Source of the DNA: Kribbella amoyensis
GTDB lineage: Bacteria; Actinomycetota; Actinomycetes; Propionibacteriales; Kribbellaceae
DNA length: 64,000 nucleotides
Assembly (NCBI RefSeq): GCF_007828865.1
Contig: NZ_VIVK01000001.1
Location: 5,642,001-5,706,000, forward strand
Direction of reading: 5' to 3'
Below, piece by piece: positions 40,987 through 49,220 of the stretch (within the stretch, counting starts at the first letter, position 1; each line of letters begins with the position of its first letter). The notes under the pieces were generated by a model. It ran no database searches. It saw only the letters and a list, made by a program, of their open reading frames with translations, and was not told the DNA's origin. Both the position numbers and the translations under genes were made by a program.

Positions 40987-41931
40987 TCAGTGGCCGTACC
41001 GCTGGACGAGTTCGCCGCCGAGCCGGGCCAGTTCGGCCTGTACCGACGGCGGGTCGAGCACCTCGATCAGGCCGCCCCACCCGGCCAGGTGCTGCGCGAT
41101 CATCAGCGGGGTCGGGGCTGTCACCAGGATCCGGACCCAGCCTTCGTCACCCGGTCCGAGGACCTCGCAGTGCCGCCCGAGCCGGTCCTGCATGACCCAG
41201 AGATGCCGCTCCCGGACGAGGACGGTCGCGGCGAGCCCGGACCGGTTCTGCTCCATCTCGTCGACCACCCGGGCCCACTCGGTCGCGAGGTCGAAGTCGT
41301 CCGGGCGCTCCGCGGGCAGCTCCGTGACCTCGGCCGCGACGATCCGGTCGACCCGGAACGTGCGCTGTCCCTTCTCGGTCCCCGCGATCAGGTACCAGAC
41401 GTCGTCCTTGTCGACGAGTCCGAGTGGATCGACGACCCGCTCGGACTGCTCACGACGGCGACCGGCGTAGGTCAGGCGTACCTTCCGCCGCTTCACCACC
41501 GCGGTCTGCAGCTCGTTCACCCGGGACGGGCGCTGCTTGCCGTGTTCGCCCCAGCCCGCCGGGTCGATCACGACCGCCTCCGCTGCCGCCTCGGCCTCCG
41601 TCCGGAAGGTCTCCGGCAGGGCGCGGACGAGCTTGCGCAGCGCGGCCTTCGCGTCGGGCGCGATCGAGGCGGCCGGCCCGACCAGGAGGAACAGGGCCTG
41701 CGCCTCGGTCGCGCTCAACCCGCTCAGATCCGTCCGGGCGCCGCCGAGCAAGGACCAACCACCGTTGCGTCCGGGCTGTGGATAGACCGGGATCCCGGCG
41801 GTCGACAAGGCCTCGAGATCGCGGCGCGCGGTGGCCACGGAGATCTCCAGCTCCTCGGCCAGCTCGGCCGCCGTGACCCGGCCGCGGGCCTGCATCAGGA
41901 GCAGGGTGGCGACCAGCCGATCAGCGCGCAT
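40987..41931 (-). CDS. WYL-domain transcriptional regulator (YafY type)
   Basis: 314-residue regulator. The N-terminal DeoR-like winged helix (TAAELAEELEISVATARRDL) is followed by a WYL domain (DDVWYLIAGTEKGQRTFRVD) and a WCX extension. WYL domains bind small ligands or nucleic acids and often regulate DNA-damage or defence functions. It lies 17 bases downstream of an MFS gene on the same strand and may be co-transcribed with it. No CRISPR or defence system is nearby. Confidence 0.9.
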   Translation of the reverse strand: MRADRLVATLLLMQARGRVTAAELAEELEISVATARRDLEALSTAGIPVYPQPGRNGGWSLLGGARTDLSGLSATEAQALFLLVGPAASIAPDAKAALRKLVRALPETFRTEAEAAAEAVVIDPAGWGEHGKQRPSRVNELQTAVVKRRKVRLTYAGRRREQSERVVDPLGLVDKDDVWYLIAGTEKGQRTFRVDRIVAAEVTELPAERPDDFDLATEWARVVDEMEQNRSGLAATVLVRERHLWVMQDRLGRHCEVLGPGDEGWVRILVTAPTPLMIAQHLAGWGGLIEVLDPPSVQAELARLGGELVQRYGH

Positions 41932-41948
41932 ACGGGGATTCTCGCAAA

Positions 41949-43121
41949 CTAAGTGCTCACCAGCTGAGCGCTTTTCGAGCCGGTCCGCAGTCCGCGGGCC
42001 AACGCGCAGGTGACGACGAGCGAGGCGGCCGCCATGACCGACATCGACAGCGCGGGTGAGGTCAGCTGGGCGATCCCGCCGGCCAAGGCCGCGGCGACGC
42101 CCTGCATCACGAGCATCCCGGACGAGTGCAGGCCGAGTGCCTGGCCGCTCAGCTTGTCCGGGGTGAGTGCCATCAGGCGTTCCTGCATGAGCAGGCTGGC
42201 CGAGTACCCGACAGCCGAAACGGCGACCGCGGCGACGGCGAGGGTGAGTGGTGGCCGCAGGAAGAAGACCAAGTACGGGGCCGCCAGCAGCAGGTACAAC
42301 CCGACGGCCAGCCGTTGTGGCCGGAAACGCCCGGCCAGGGTGTCACCGACCAGCATCCCGCAGGCCGCGGCCGCGAACAGGAGCCCCGAGTACGTCGGTG
42401 AGTACGCGACGAACAGGGACTCGCAGCCGACGATCAGCCCGTTCGGAAGCCAGAGTGCGAGGAAGACCCGGCGTCGCTGGACCGGTGAGAGCAACTCGCG
42501 GTTGTTGCGCCACGTCACGGCGACCGAGACTCGTTGGGTCGACCTCGGCGCCCGTCGGGTGAGGAAGCACCCCGCGACCACGGCGCTCCCGCAGTACAGG
42601 GCGGCACCGGTGAGCAAGGCGCCGCGGGGAGACAGGACGGCGACGAGTACGCCGCCGGTCGCGAACCCGCAGATCTGCATCACCCCGACCGACATGTTCA
42701 GCACCGACCGGCCGAGCAGGTAGCCGTCCTTGCTGAGCAGCTGGTTCAGCAGGCCCCAGCGGACCCCGCCGCCGACCGACGACACCACGCCGACCACGAA
42801 CAGGATGCTGAAGGCAACGAAGACGGGCTGGCCGGGCATCGCCTGGGCAGCGGTGCCGGCGGCGAAGATCCAGCCGAGTCCGGCCAGCGCGGCCCGGGGC
42901 GGCAGCCGGTCGGCCGCCGCGAGCAGGGTCGTCATCCCGACCACCTGCGCGAGCGACGGCCCGAAGATCGCCAGCGCGGAGAGCAGGGGAGACCCGGTGG
43001 CGTCGTAGATCAGGGTGCCGAGGGCGAGGCCGCTCACGGTCTGCGCGGCGACGTTCAGCGCGGTACTGGCGAAGAAGGGCTTGAACTCCGGAGTCCGGAA
43101 CAGCTCCCGGTAGGTACGCAT
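41949..43121 (-). CDS. MFS transporter
   Basis: 390-residue major facilitator with about 12 spans, beginning RTYRELFRTPEFKPFFASTA. The pattern resembles the DHA3-like efflux group. It is divergent from an ArsR-type regulator with 59 bases between starts, and is followed by a WYL regulator. One or both regulators probably control it. Substrate unknown. No ribosome site is obvious before ATG 43121, nor a clean TANNNT box. Confidence 0.85.
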   Translation of the reverse strand: MRTYRELFRTPEFKPFFASTALNVAAQTVSGLALGTLIYDATGSPLLSALAIFGPSLAQVVGMTTLLAAADRLPPRAALAGLGWIFAAGTAAQAMPGQPVFVAFSILFVVGVVSSVGGGVRWGLLNQLLSKDGYLLGRSVLNMSVGVMQICGFATGGVLVAVLSPRGALLTGAALYCGSAVVAGCFLTRRAPRSTQRVSVAVTWRNNRELLSPVQRRRVFLALWLPNGLIVGCESLFVAYSPTYSGLLFAAAACGMLVGDTLAGRFRPQRLAVGLYLLLAAPYLVFFLRPPLTLAVAAVAVSAVGYSASLLMQERLMALTPDKLSGQALGLHSSGMLVMQGVAAALAGGIAQLTSPALSMSVMAAASLVVTCALARGLRTGSKSAQLVST

Positions 43122-43156
43122 GCGTCGGAGTGTCGGTACCGCGGCCCGTCAGAGGT

Positions 43157-43162
43157 TAATGT
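43157..43162 (+). promoter_or_regulatory. -10 box of ArsR-type regulator gene
   Basis: TAATGT lies 18 bases before ATG 43181, giving a short leader with GAGG as ribosome site. It sits within the divergent region shared with the MFS gene. Confidence 0.4.
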
Positions 43163-43180
43163 TTCGCGGGGAGGCGAAAG

Positions 43181-44143
43181 ATGGGCTGGTGGGTGGTCAG
43201 TACCGACACGTTGGCGGGCAGCCGTTTCGTGGTGTCCGCGCTCGCGGAGACCACCTCGTCGCTGAAGACCCTGCACCGGGCCACCGCGGCGCATCCGGCC
43301 GACCGGGCCTGGCTCGACGCCCACCTCCCCGCGTACCGGGCCCGGCTGGCCGATGATCCCGTCGCGGCGGCTCTCGTCGACGTCGGACTCGGCGGCAGCT
43401 GGAACGCGGACTTCCTCACCCCGACACCGATGGGGGAGGCGCCGTTCGCCGACGAGTTGGTCGCGGTCCGGACCGCAGAGCCCGACGCGGCTCGTGCTGA
43501 TCTGCGGGTATCGCTCGGTGGTGCGGCGTTGCCGTCGATTCTCGATCGCGCGGACCTGCCGGAGCGGGCGGCCGACTTGCTGGCGTGGGTCTGGTCCGAG
43601 ACCGTGCTGCCGACCTGGCCGCGGCGCCGCCGGATCCTCGAGGCCGACATCGTCGCGCGGACCCGTCAACTCAGTCAGGGCGGGTGGGTGTCGGTGCTGA
43701 ACGACCTCCGCCCGAGGATGCGCTGGCTCGGCGACAGCGCGCTGCAGATCAACGCGAACGACTACCCGCCGCGGTCGCTCGAGGGCGCGCAACTCTTCTT
43801 CGTCCCGGTCACCCCGGGCGCTGCCTGGGTGACGTGGTCCCGCACCGACCGGTACGCCATCGTGTACCCGTGTTCGGGCGTGCTCGCCGAGTCCGTGCGG
43901 GTGGTTCCGGACGCGCTGAGCAGGTTGCTCGGGGCCGGCCGGGCGACCGTGCTGGTCCTGCTCGGCAGCCCTAAGACGACCACCCAGCTGGTCGCACTGA
44001 CCGGTCAGCCGCTCGGCTCGATCGGCCGGCACCTGAAGATCCTGCTCGACGCTCAGCTGATCCGGCGCCGCCGCGCCGGACGGACCGTGCTGTACTACCG
44101 CAGTACCGCGGGCGACTCCCTGGTTGATGCTCAGGGCAACTAA
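43181..44143 (+). CDS. ArsR-type winged-helix regulator with long N-terminal domain
   Basis: 320-residue protein of the DUF5937/ArsR type. The C-terminal 80 residues form an ArsR winged helix (TTQLVALTGQPLGSIGRHLKIL and RAGRTVLYYRS). The N-terminal 240 residues are an unassigned domain common in actinobacterial regulators of this size. It is divergent from an MFS exporter and likely regulates it. GAGG and a TAATGT -10 box support ATG 43181. Confidence 0.85.
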   Translation: MGWWVVSTDTLAGSRFVVSALAETTSSLKTLHRATAAHPADRAWLDAHLPAYRARLADDPVAAALVDVGLGGSWNADFLTPTPMGEAPFADELVAVRTAEPDAARADLRVSLGGAALPSILDRADLPERAADLLAWVWSETVLPTWPRRRRILEADIVARTRQLSQGGWVSVLNDLRPRMRWLGDSALQINANDYPPRSLEGAQLFFVPVTPGAAWVTWSRTDRYAIVYPCSGVLAESVRVVPDALSRLLGAGRATVLVLLGSPKTTTQLVALTGQPLGSIGRHLKILLDAQLIRRRRAGRTVLYYRSTAGDSLVDAQGN

Positions 44144-44187
44144 AACTTCCCCGGGAAAACAGGGGGAGACAACCGCGGATCTGCCGT

Positions 44188-44193
44188 TATCCT
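44188..44193 (+). promoter_or_regulatory. -10 box for leaderless membrane-protein transcript
   Basis: TATCCT ends 6 bases before ATG 44200. Confidence 0.5.
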
Positions 44194-44199
44194 CGATCA

Positions 44200-44901
44200 A
44201 TGGAGTGGCTGGTCTTCGCACTCACCGGGGGTGGTACCGCGCTCGCCGGGCGCTACCTCTGGGACTTGCGCGCGGCCCGGCGCCGGGCGGCCCGCGAACT
44301 GGAACAGACCCGTCTGCTCGCCGACGACGACGTGACTCACCTCGGCGAGGAGCTCGGCCGCCTGGACGCCGCGCTCTCCGGCCGCCCGCTCGACACCGAG
44401 GCGCACGCCGACTACCAGGCCGCGCTCGACTCGTACGAATCAGCTCGTCGCGCCGTCACCCGGCTGGAGTCGGCCGACGCGATCGCGAGCGTGGCGGACA
44501 CGCTGACCGATGGACGGTTCGCCCTGGCGTGTGTGCGAGCGCGGGTCGCGGGGGAGCCACTGCCCGAGCGCCGGGTGCCGTGCTTCTTCAATCCGCAGCA
44601 CGGGCCGTCCGCCGTGGACGTCGTGTGGACCCCACCGACCGGCGGTACGAGGAGGGTCGCCGCTTGTGCGCAGGACGCGGCACGGCTGCGGGCGGGGGAG
44701 GATCCCGTGGTTCGTCCGGTGCAGTACGTCCGGACGGTACCTACGTGGGAGGCGGGCGCGCTGATCGAGCCGTACAGCGCGAGCTACTTCGCCAGCAGCA
44801 GCGCCCGAGCGGCCGTGATGGGGTTGTCGATGGACCTGCGCGGCGAGGGCGGCGGGCGCTGGGGCAGCCCGTGGCGCCGGCGCGGGCACCCGAGCGATTA
44901 G
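44200..44901 (+). CDS. Hypothetical protein with N-terminal membrane helix
   Basis: 233-residue protein. A single N-terminal hydrophobic helix (WLVFALTGGGTALAGRYLW) is followed by a long basic coiled-coil-like helix and a C-terminal domain with RRVPCFFNPQHGPS and RRVAACAQDAARLR. The paired Cys/His residues look like a small metal- or disulfide-bearing fold. I recognise similar unnamed proteins in Streptomyces but no function. It is expressed from a leaderless promoter and followed by the SRPBCC operon. Confidence 0.75.
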   Translation: MEWLVFALTGGGTALAGRYLWDLRAARRRAARELEQTRLLADDDVTHLGEELGRLDAALSGRPLDTEAHADYQAALDSYESARRAVTRLESADAIASVADTLTDGRFALACVRARVAGEPLPERRVPCFFNPQHGPSAVDVVWTPPTGGTRRVAACAQDAARLRAGEDPVVRPVQYVRTVPTWEAGALIEPYSASYFASSSARAAVMGLSMDLRGEGGGRWGSPWRRRGHPSD

Positions 44902-44902
44902 A

Positions 44903-44917
44903 GCAACCGATGGTTGC
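44903..44917. promoter_or_regulatory. ArsR operator 1 (GCAACC-GAT-GGTTGC)
   Basis: A perfect 6-bp inverted repeat with a 3-base spacer overlaps the -35 box (TTGCGT, 44914-44919) of the SRPBCC-ArsR operon. It is very like operators of SRPBCC-linked ArsR repressors. Confidence 0.6.
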
Positions 44918-44943
44918 GTGAAGCCGGTCTCGTGGTCTACCGT
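44914..44943 (+). promoter_or_regulatory. Promoter of the SRPBCC-ArsR operon
   Basis: TTGCGT (44914-44919), an 18-base spacer and TACCGT (44938-44943). It lies between the two ArsR palindromes. Confidence 0.5.
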
Positions 44944-44948
44944 GATGT

Positions 44949-44963
44949 GCAACCAAACGTTGC
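44949..44963. promoter_or_regulatory. ArsR operator 2 (GCAACcaaacGTTGC)
   Basis: A second copy of the same palindrome, with one imperfect position, just after the -10 box and centred 46 bases from the first. Occupation of both sites would bracket the promoter. Confidence 0.55.
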
Positions 44964-44976
44964 GAAAGGGTAGGCC

Positions 44977-45444
44977 ATGGAGTACGGCAGCATCGAGCGC
45001 GAGATCCACGTCGACGCGTCCCCCGAGGTGGTCTTCGAGGTCATCAGCAGTCCCGTCCATCTCAAGGAGTGGTGGCCCGACGAAGCCGAGCTGGACCGGG
45101 CGACGCCGGGCGGGGTGGGGCAGCTGGTGTTCGGCGAGCCGGGCTCGCCCGACGCGCTGGCCGAGCAGTTCACCGTCGTGGACGCGGATCCGCCCCGGCT
45201 GTTCTCGATCCGCTGGCTCTATCCCGAGGGCGCGGCGCCGGGACCGGGCAACTCGCTGCTGATCACGTTCGAGCTGGTGCCCACCAGTGGCGGGACGACG
45301 GTGCGGCTGACCGAGACCGGATTCCGTGAGCGGGGCTGGGAAGCCGCGGTCCTCGAGGAGGCGTACCGCGATCACGTCACCGGCTGGGACACCTTCGTTC
45401 CGCGGCTCGGTGAGTACGTCAAGCGGCTGGCGGCGAACCGATGA
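44977..45444 (+). CDS. SRPBCC (AHSA1-type) protein
   Basis: 155-residue START/Bet v 1-like domain protein, beginning EREIHVDASPEVVFEVIS with the EWWPDEAEL strand typical of AHSA1 relatives. These hydrophobic-cavity proteins bind lipophilic ligands. It is the first gene of a three-gene operon, overlapping arsR by ATGA, and is preceded by a promoter with two ArsR palindromes. It may help sense or neutralise the ligand that releases the repressor. Confidence 0.87.
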   Translation: MEYGSIEREIHVDASPEVVFEVISSPVHLKEWWPDEAELDRATPGGVGQLVFGEPGSPDALAEQFTVVDADPPRLFSIRWLYPEGAAPGPGNSLLITFELVPTSGGTTVRLTETGFRERGWEAAVLEEAYRDHVTGWDTFVPRLGEYVKRLAANR

Positions 45445-45803
45445 GCGTCACCGTCGACGACGACCTGTGGTCCGCGATCGGCGATCCCACCCGGCGCCGG
45501 ATGCTCGACCTGCTGCTCACCGGCGGCGCGGGCACGGCCACCACCCTCAGCGAGAACCTGCCGGTGACCAGGCAGGCCGTCGCCAAACACCTGGGCGTGC
45601 TGGACCGCGTCGGCCTGGTCCACGCCACTCCGGCCGGCCGGGAGAAGCGGTACCAGGTGGACGAGGCACAACTCGCCCGCGCGGTCGCGCAACTGACCAC
45701 GGTCGGCGCGACCTGGGACGCCAGGCTCCGCCGCATCAAGCGCATCGCCGAGGCGATCCAGCGCAGCAAGGAACAGAGCAAGGAACAGTCGGAAGACCTT
45801 TAG
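45441..45803 (+). CDS. ArsR-family repressor
   Basis: 120-residue winged-helix repressor. Residues 8-85 form the ArsR/SmtB fold (SAIGDPTRRRMLDLL, then VTRQAVAKHLGVLDRVG). No metal-binding Cys pair is present, so it belongs to the non-metal group commonly paired with SRPBCC proteins. A Lys/Glu-rich tail follows. It likely binds the two GCAACC-type palindromes upstream of its own operon. Confidence 0.92.
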   Translation: MSVTVDDDLWSAIGDPTRRRMLDLLLTGGAGTATTLSENLPVTRQAVAKHLGVLDRVGLVHATPAGREKRYQVDEAQLARAVAQLTTVGATWDARLRRIKRIAEAIQRSKEQSKEQSEDL

Positions 45804-45818
45804 GAAAGCGAGAACATC

Positions 45819-46262
45819 ATGGTGGACATCCTGCACAGAGTCGGTATCAAGTCGTCCCCGGACGCGGTCTATCAGGCGCTCACGACGCCCGACGGACTCG
45901 CGGGCTGGTGGACCAGGGACACCGAGGGCGACGGCGACGCGGGAGGCGTACTGCGGTTCCGGTTCGGCGACAAGGGCGGCTTCGACATGAAGGTCCTGGA
46001 GAGCGTGCCGGACAAGCGCGTCCGCTGGGAGGTGATCGGCGGGCCTGAGGAATGGATCGGCACGACCGTGAACTGGGACCTCCGGCAGGACGACGACTAC
46101 ACGACGACCCTGTTCAAGCACGAGGGCTGGCGCGAGCCGGTCGAGTTCATGCACCACTGCAGTACCAAATGGGCGACGTATCTGATCAGCCTGAAGTCCC
46201 TGGTCGAGACCGGCGAGGGCGCCCCTGACCCGGACGACACCAAGATCGACAACTTCAACTGA
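45819..46262 (+). CDS. SRPBCC-domain protein
   Basis: 147-residue Bet v 1-like protein (ILHRVGIKSSPDAVYQALTT, and GLAGWWTRDTEGD). It is 15 bases after arsR and completes the operon. Two different SRPBCC proteins sandwiching one ArsR suggest either heterodimer formation or two ligands. Its last 8 bases overlap the convergent glycosyltransferase gene. Confidence 0.87.
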   Translation: MVDILHRVGIKSSPDAVYQALTTPDGLAGWWTRDTEGDGDAGGVLRFRFGDKGGFDMKVLESVPDKRVRWEVIGGPEEWIGTTVNWDLRQDDDYTTTLFKHEGWREPVEFMHHCSTKWATYLISLKSLVETGEGAPDPDDTKIDNFN

Positions 46263-47382
46263 TCACCCCTTCGATCAGGGGGAGGATCTGGTCGACGTCA
46301 GGCAGCTCGTCGTACTCGGCCTGGAGCTGCCTGGCCGCCTCCCGGTAGGTGCGGTCCGCGAGGACGGCTGTGACTGCGGCGGTGACCTCGGCCGGGGTGA
46401 CGGTGACGGCGTCGAGGACTCGGCCGAGCCCGAGGTCGAGTACTCGCCGGGCGTTGTGAGGCTGGTCCGCGCCGAGGGGAAGCAGGACCGACGGGAGACC
46501 GTGCGCGATGGCTCCGGTGAGACTGCCGGAGCCGCCGTGCGAGACCACGAGATCGCAGTGCGGGAGGAGCTCGTCCTGCGGGATGTACCGCTCGACGCGC
46601 ACGTGGTCGGGCTGCGGACCGAGTAGGGCGGGATCGTTGCGCTCGCCAACGGTCACGACCACGTTCGCCGGTACCTCGCGCAGGCCGGCGAGGACCCGGG
46701 AGAACAGGTCGTCGGTGTCCGGCTGGAAGAGCGTCCCCAGGGTGAAGTAGACGGTCTTGGTGGATCCCTCCGCTGACCGTTTCGGGGCCGTCGGCCGGAA
46801 GGACACCGCCGTCGCGGGGAGCGGGAACGCCGGATCACGGAAGCTCGGCGGGAACGGGGACAGCACCAGGTCCCGGTCGAGCATGATGAGTTCGGGGTCC
46901 GGCGGCAACTCGTGCTCGGCGCGGATCTCGTGCAGCGGCTCGACCAGAAGTTCCTTGCGGAGAAGCGACCCGGCCGCGAGGACGAGGACGTTCACACACG
47001 GGATCCCTAGCCGTTCCGCGGCGATGGCGGCCCCGAAGTCGGCCTCGTCCCGCACGATCAAGTCCGGCTTCCACTCACCCGCGATCCCGAGCAACGCTCC
47101 CGCATGCCGCCGAGCGCCCCGCCGCCCGAAAGCCTCGCTGAAATGCCGCTCCTCGGCAGCCGTATCAACAGCCTCCAACGGCTCCGGCACAGGAGCGGGC
47201 GCATCAGCAGGCCGCGGCCCACTGGTCGGAAAGACAACAAACCCCTCCGCCGCAATCCCCGGCGTCACCTTCCCCGACCCAGCGACAGCCACCGTATGCC
47301 CAGCCGCCTCCAAAGCCCGAGCCACCGGCACCAAGGGCCGAAAATGCCCCAGCCCCCCGATAAAAGAAACCAAGATGCGCAT
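46255..47382 (-). CDS. UGT/macrolide-type glycosyltransferase (GT1)
   Basis: 375-residue GT-B glycosyltransferase. The N-terminal RILVSFIGGLGHFRPLVPVA is the acceptor-domain signature, and HGGSGSLTGAIAHGLPSVLLPLGADQPHNA is the nucleotide-sugar-binding motif. Such enzymes glycosylate natural products or lipids. The start at 47382 is supported by a leaderless TAAGGT box 7 bases ahead. It follows the AICAR-transformylase-like gene by 20 bases on the same strand, yet has its own promoter. Confidence 0.88.
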   Translation of the reverse strand: MRILVSFIGGLGHFRPLVPVARALEAAGHTVAVAGSGKVTPGIAAEGFVVFPTSGPRPADAPAPVPEPLEAVDTAAEERHFSEAFGRRGARRHAGALLGIAGEWKPDLIVRDEADFGAAIAAERLGIPCVNVLVLAAGSLLRKELLVEPLHEIRAEHELPPDPELIMLDRDLVLSPFPPSFRDPAFPLPATAVSFRPTAPKRSAEGSTKTVYFTLGTLFQPDTDDLFSRVLAGLREVPANVVVTVGERNDPALLGPQPDHVRVERYIPQDELLPHCDLVVSHGGSGSLTGAIAHGLPSVLLPLGADQPHNARRVLDLGLGRVLDAVTVTPAEVTAAVTAVLADRTYREAARQLQAEYDELPDVDQILPLIEGVIS

Positions 47383-47389
47383 CCGCCGA

Positions 47390-47395
47390 ACCTTA
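47390..47395 (-). promoter_or_regulatory. -10 box for leaderless glycosyltransferase transcript
   Basis: TAAGGT on the minus strand, 7 bases before ATG 47382. Confidence 0.5.
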
Positions 47396-47402
47396 CCGGT
47401 GG

Positions 47403-48536
47403 TCAGTGGTGAAACAGGCGGAGGCCGGTCTGTACGTGCTCGATCCCGTGGGTCGCGGCGCACGCGACGATTTCGTTGGTCCGCAGCGATCCGCCGGGTT
47501 CCACGATCGTGGAGACCCCCGCGGCCGCGGCGTACTCGACATTGTCAGAGAACGGCAGGTAGCCGTCGGACGTCATGGTGACGCCGGCGAAAGACGCGAT
47601 CCACTGGTCCCGCCAGCCCACTTCGTCGTACTGCCTCCGCGCCTCGTCGCCGAACAGCGTGGCGAACTCCGAGAGCTGGACTGTCGTCATCTCCTGGCCC
47701 GCGAAACGGAGCTGCCAGTTGAGGCGATCCTGACGCCCCATCTCGTCGACCTCAGTCAGATGGTCGACGAAGGGATGCCGCCGGAGCCACCAGGTGCGCG
47801 CCTTCGCGGCGGCCAGCCGTACGCAGTCGACCCGGTTCTGCTGACCGGCACCGATGCCGATCGCCGCTCCGTCGCGGACGAAAGCCACGGAGTTGGACTG
47901 GGTGTAGCGCAAGGTCACCAGACCGAGCAGCGCATCGGCCCGGGTGGATGCGCGGAGCGCGCCGCCGTCGGGGAGTACGGAGGCGATGGGCACGGCGTCA
48001 CGTTCCTGTTCGATCGTGAGCCCCAGGACGTCTCGGCGTTCGACGGCCGGTGGGATGCACGTCGTATCAGCCTCGAGTACCAGGAACCGCCCGCCACGCT
48101 TGGAGGCGAGTGCAGCGGCAGTACCTGGCTCGAATCCGGGCGCGATCACGGCGTCGCAGATCACCGTGCGAAGGAACTCCGCAGTGGTCGGATCGACCGG
48201 ACGCGACAGTGCGACGACGTCGCCGAACGACGACTTGGGATCTGCGTCGCGGGCCCGGACATACGCCGACAAGAGGCTGTCCGGCTCGACGCCGGTCACC
48301 CGCCAGAGGTTCGCGGCGGCCGGGTCGACGGTACCGGCGACGGCTGCACCCGCGGGCGACACATGCTTGAAGGAGGCCGCCGCAGGCTTTCCTGTCGCGA
48401 GGTCGGCCTCACGGACCAGTTCGAAGGCGTTCAGCGCGTCGAGGTAGTTGATCATCGACGGCTCGCCGTTCAGTACGCGAGGCCCTTGGCCGGCGACGAT
48501 CGAGGCGGACTGGTGCGGATTCATCCCGTAGCGCAT
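47403..48536 (-). CDS. Stand-alone AICAR transformylase-like protein
   Basis: 377-residue homologue of the AICAR transformylase half of PurH, without the IMP cyclohydrolase half. MRYGMNPHQS at the N terminus and FKHVSPAGAAV (K57-H58, matching the catalytic Lys-His) are present, as are GIGAGQQNRVDCVRLA and DGYLPFSDNVEYA. It should bind AICAR or a related amino-imidazole and 10-formyl-tetrahydrofolate. It may be an extra formyltransferase with another amine substrate. A GGAGGG site supports ATG 48536. The true purH is expected elsewhere. Confidence 0.87.
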   Translation of the reverse strand: MRYGMNPHQSASIVAGQGPRVLNGEPSMINYLDALNAFELVREADLATGKPAAASFKHVSPAGAAVAGTVDPAAANLWRVTGVEPDSLLSAYVRARDADPKSSFGDVVALSRPVDPTTAEFLRTVICDAVIAPGFEPGTAAALASKRGGRFLVLEADTTCIPPAVERRDVLGLTIEQERDAVPIASVLPDGGALRASTRADALLGLVTLRYTQSNSVAFVRDGAAIGIGAGQQNRVDCVRLAAAKARTWWLRRHPFVDHLTEVDEMGRQDRLNWQLRFAGQEMTTVQLSEFATLFGDEARRQYDEVGWRDQWIASFAGVTMTSDGYLPFSDNVEYAAAAGVSTIVEPGGSLRTNEIVACAATHGIEHVQTGLRLFHH

Positions 48537-48681
48537 GTGACGTGTCCCTCCGGCTGTTCTCGAAGGGGCACCCAGGCGGTCGATGCCACTCGTTCGCTCC
48601 ACGCCGGTCAGCTCCGGCCACGCCAGTCGCGGCGCTCACGATACTCCCGCTCCACAGCCCTGGAGACGCCCGGCGTTCAAA

Positions 48682-48687
48682 TAGGGT
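48682..48687 (+). promoter_or_regulatory. -10 box for leaderless VOC transcript
   Basis: TAGGGT ends 6 bases before ATG 48694. Confidence 0.5.
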
Positions 48688-48693
48688 GGCTGG

Positions 48694-49062
48694 ATGAGTG
48701 GTGGAGATGTGGCGGTGCCGGTGGTCGACTCGGTGGCTTTCGACTGTTTGGATCCGGAGCGGGTGGTGGGGTTCTGGCAGGGGTTGCTCGGGGGTGAGGT
48801 GCGGGCGCAGCACGGGGTGCTGGAGTTGCGGGGTGGGCGGGTTCGGTTGGACTTTGCCGGCGTTCCGGAGGGGAAGGACGTCCGGAAGAACCGGGTGCAC
48901 CTCGACCTCTACGTGCCGCCGGAGACCAAGGAGGAGGCGATCGAGAAGGCGCTGCGACTTGGTGCCACCCGGGCCGACGACATCTACGACGGTGAGCTGT
49001 GGCAGGTCATGCGGGACCCCGAGGGCAACGAGTTCTGCTTCGTCTGGGGCGCCGCGAGCTAG
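48694..49062 (+). CDS. VOC-superfamily protein (glyoxalase-like)
   Basis: 122-residue single vicinal-oxygen-chelate domain. VDSVAFDCLDPERVVGFWQ is the first module strand and RDPEGNEFCFVWG the characteristic C-terminal metal-site strand. VOC proteins include dioxygenases, lyases and resistance proteins; the exact role is unknown. The same frame stays open after the stop down to base 49230, probably by chance. Confidence 0.85.
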   Translation: MSGGDVAVPVVDSVAFDCLDPERVVGFWQGLLGGEVRAQHGVLELRGGRVRLDFAGVPEGKDVRKNRVHLDLYVPPETKEEAIEKALRLGATRADDIYDGELWQVMRDPEGNEFCFVWGAAS

Positions 49063-49220
49063 GTCAGCCCCAGATCGGGGATACTCGACCGCCCTGGAAG
49101 GAACTCGGGATGGTCGATTGGCTGGAGCGGGAGATCGGTGAAGGTCAACGGTAAGAAGGAAGCTAGGACGGTGTTCAGGGTCAGGTTTGGCGACCGGAAG
49201 TTCGACTTTCGGCACGGTCC

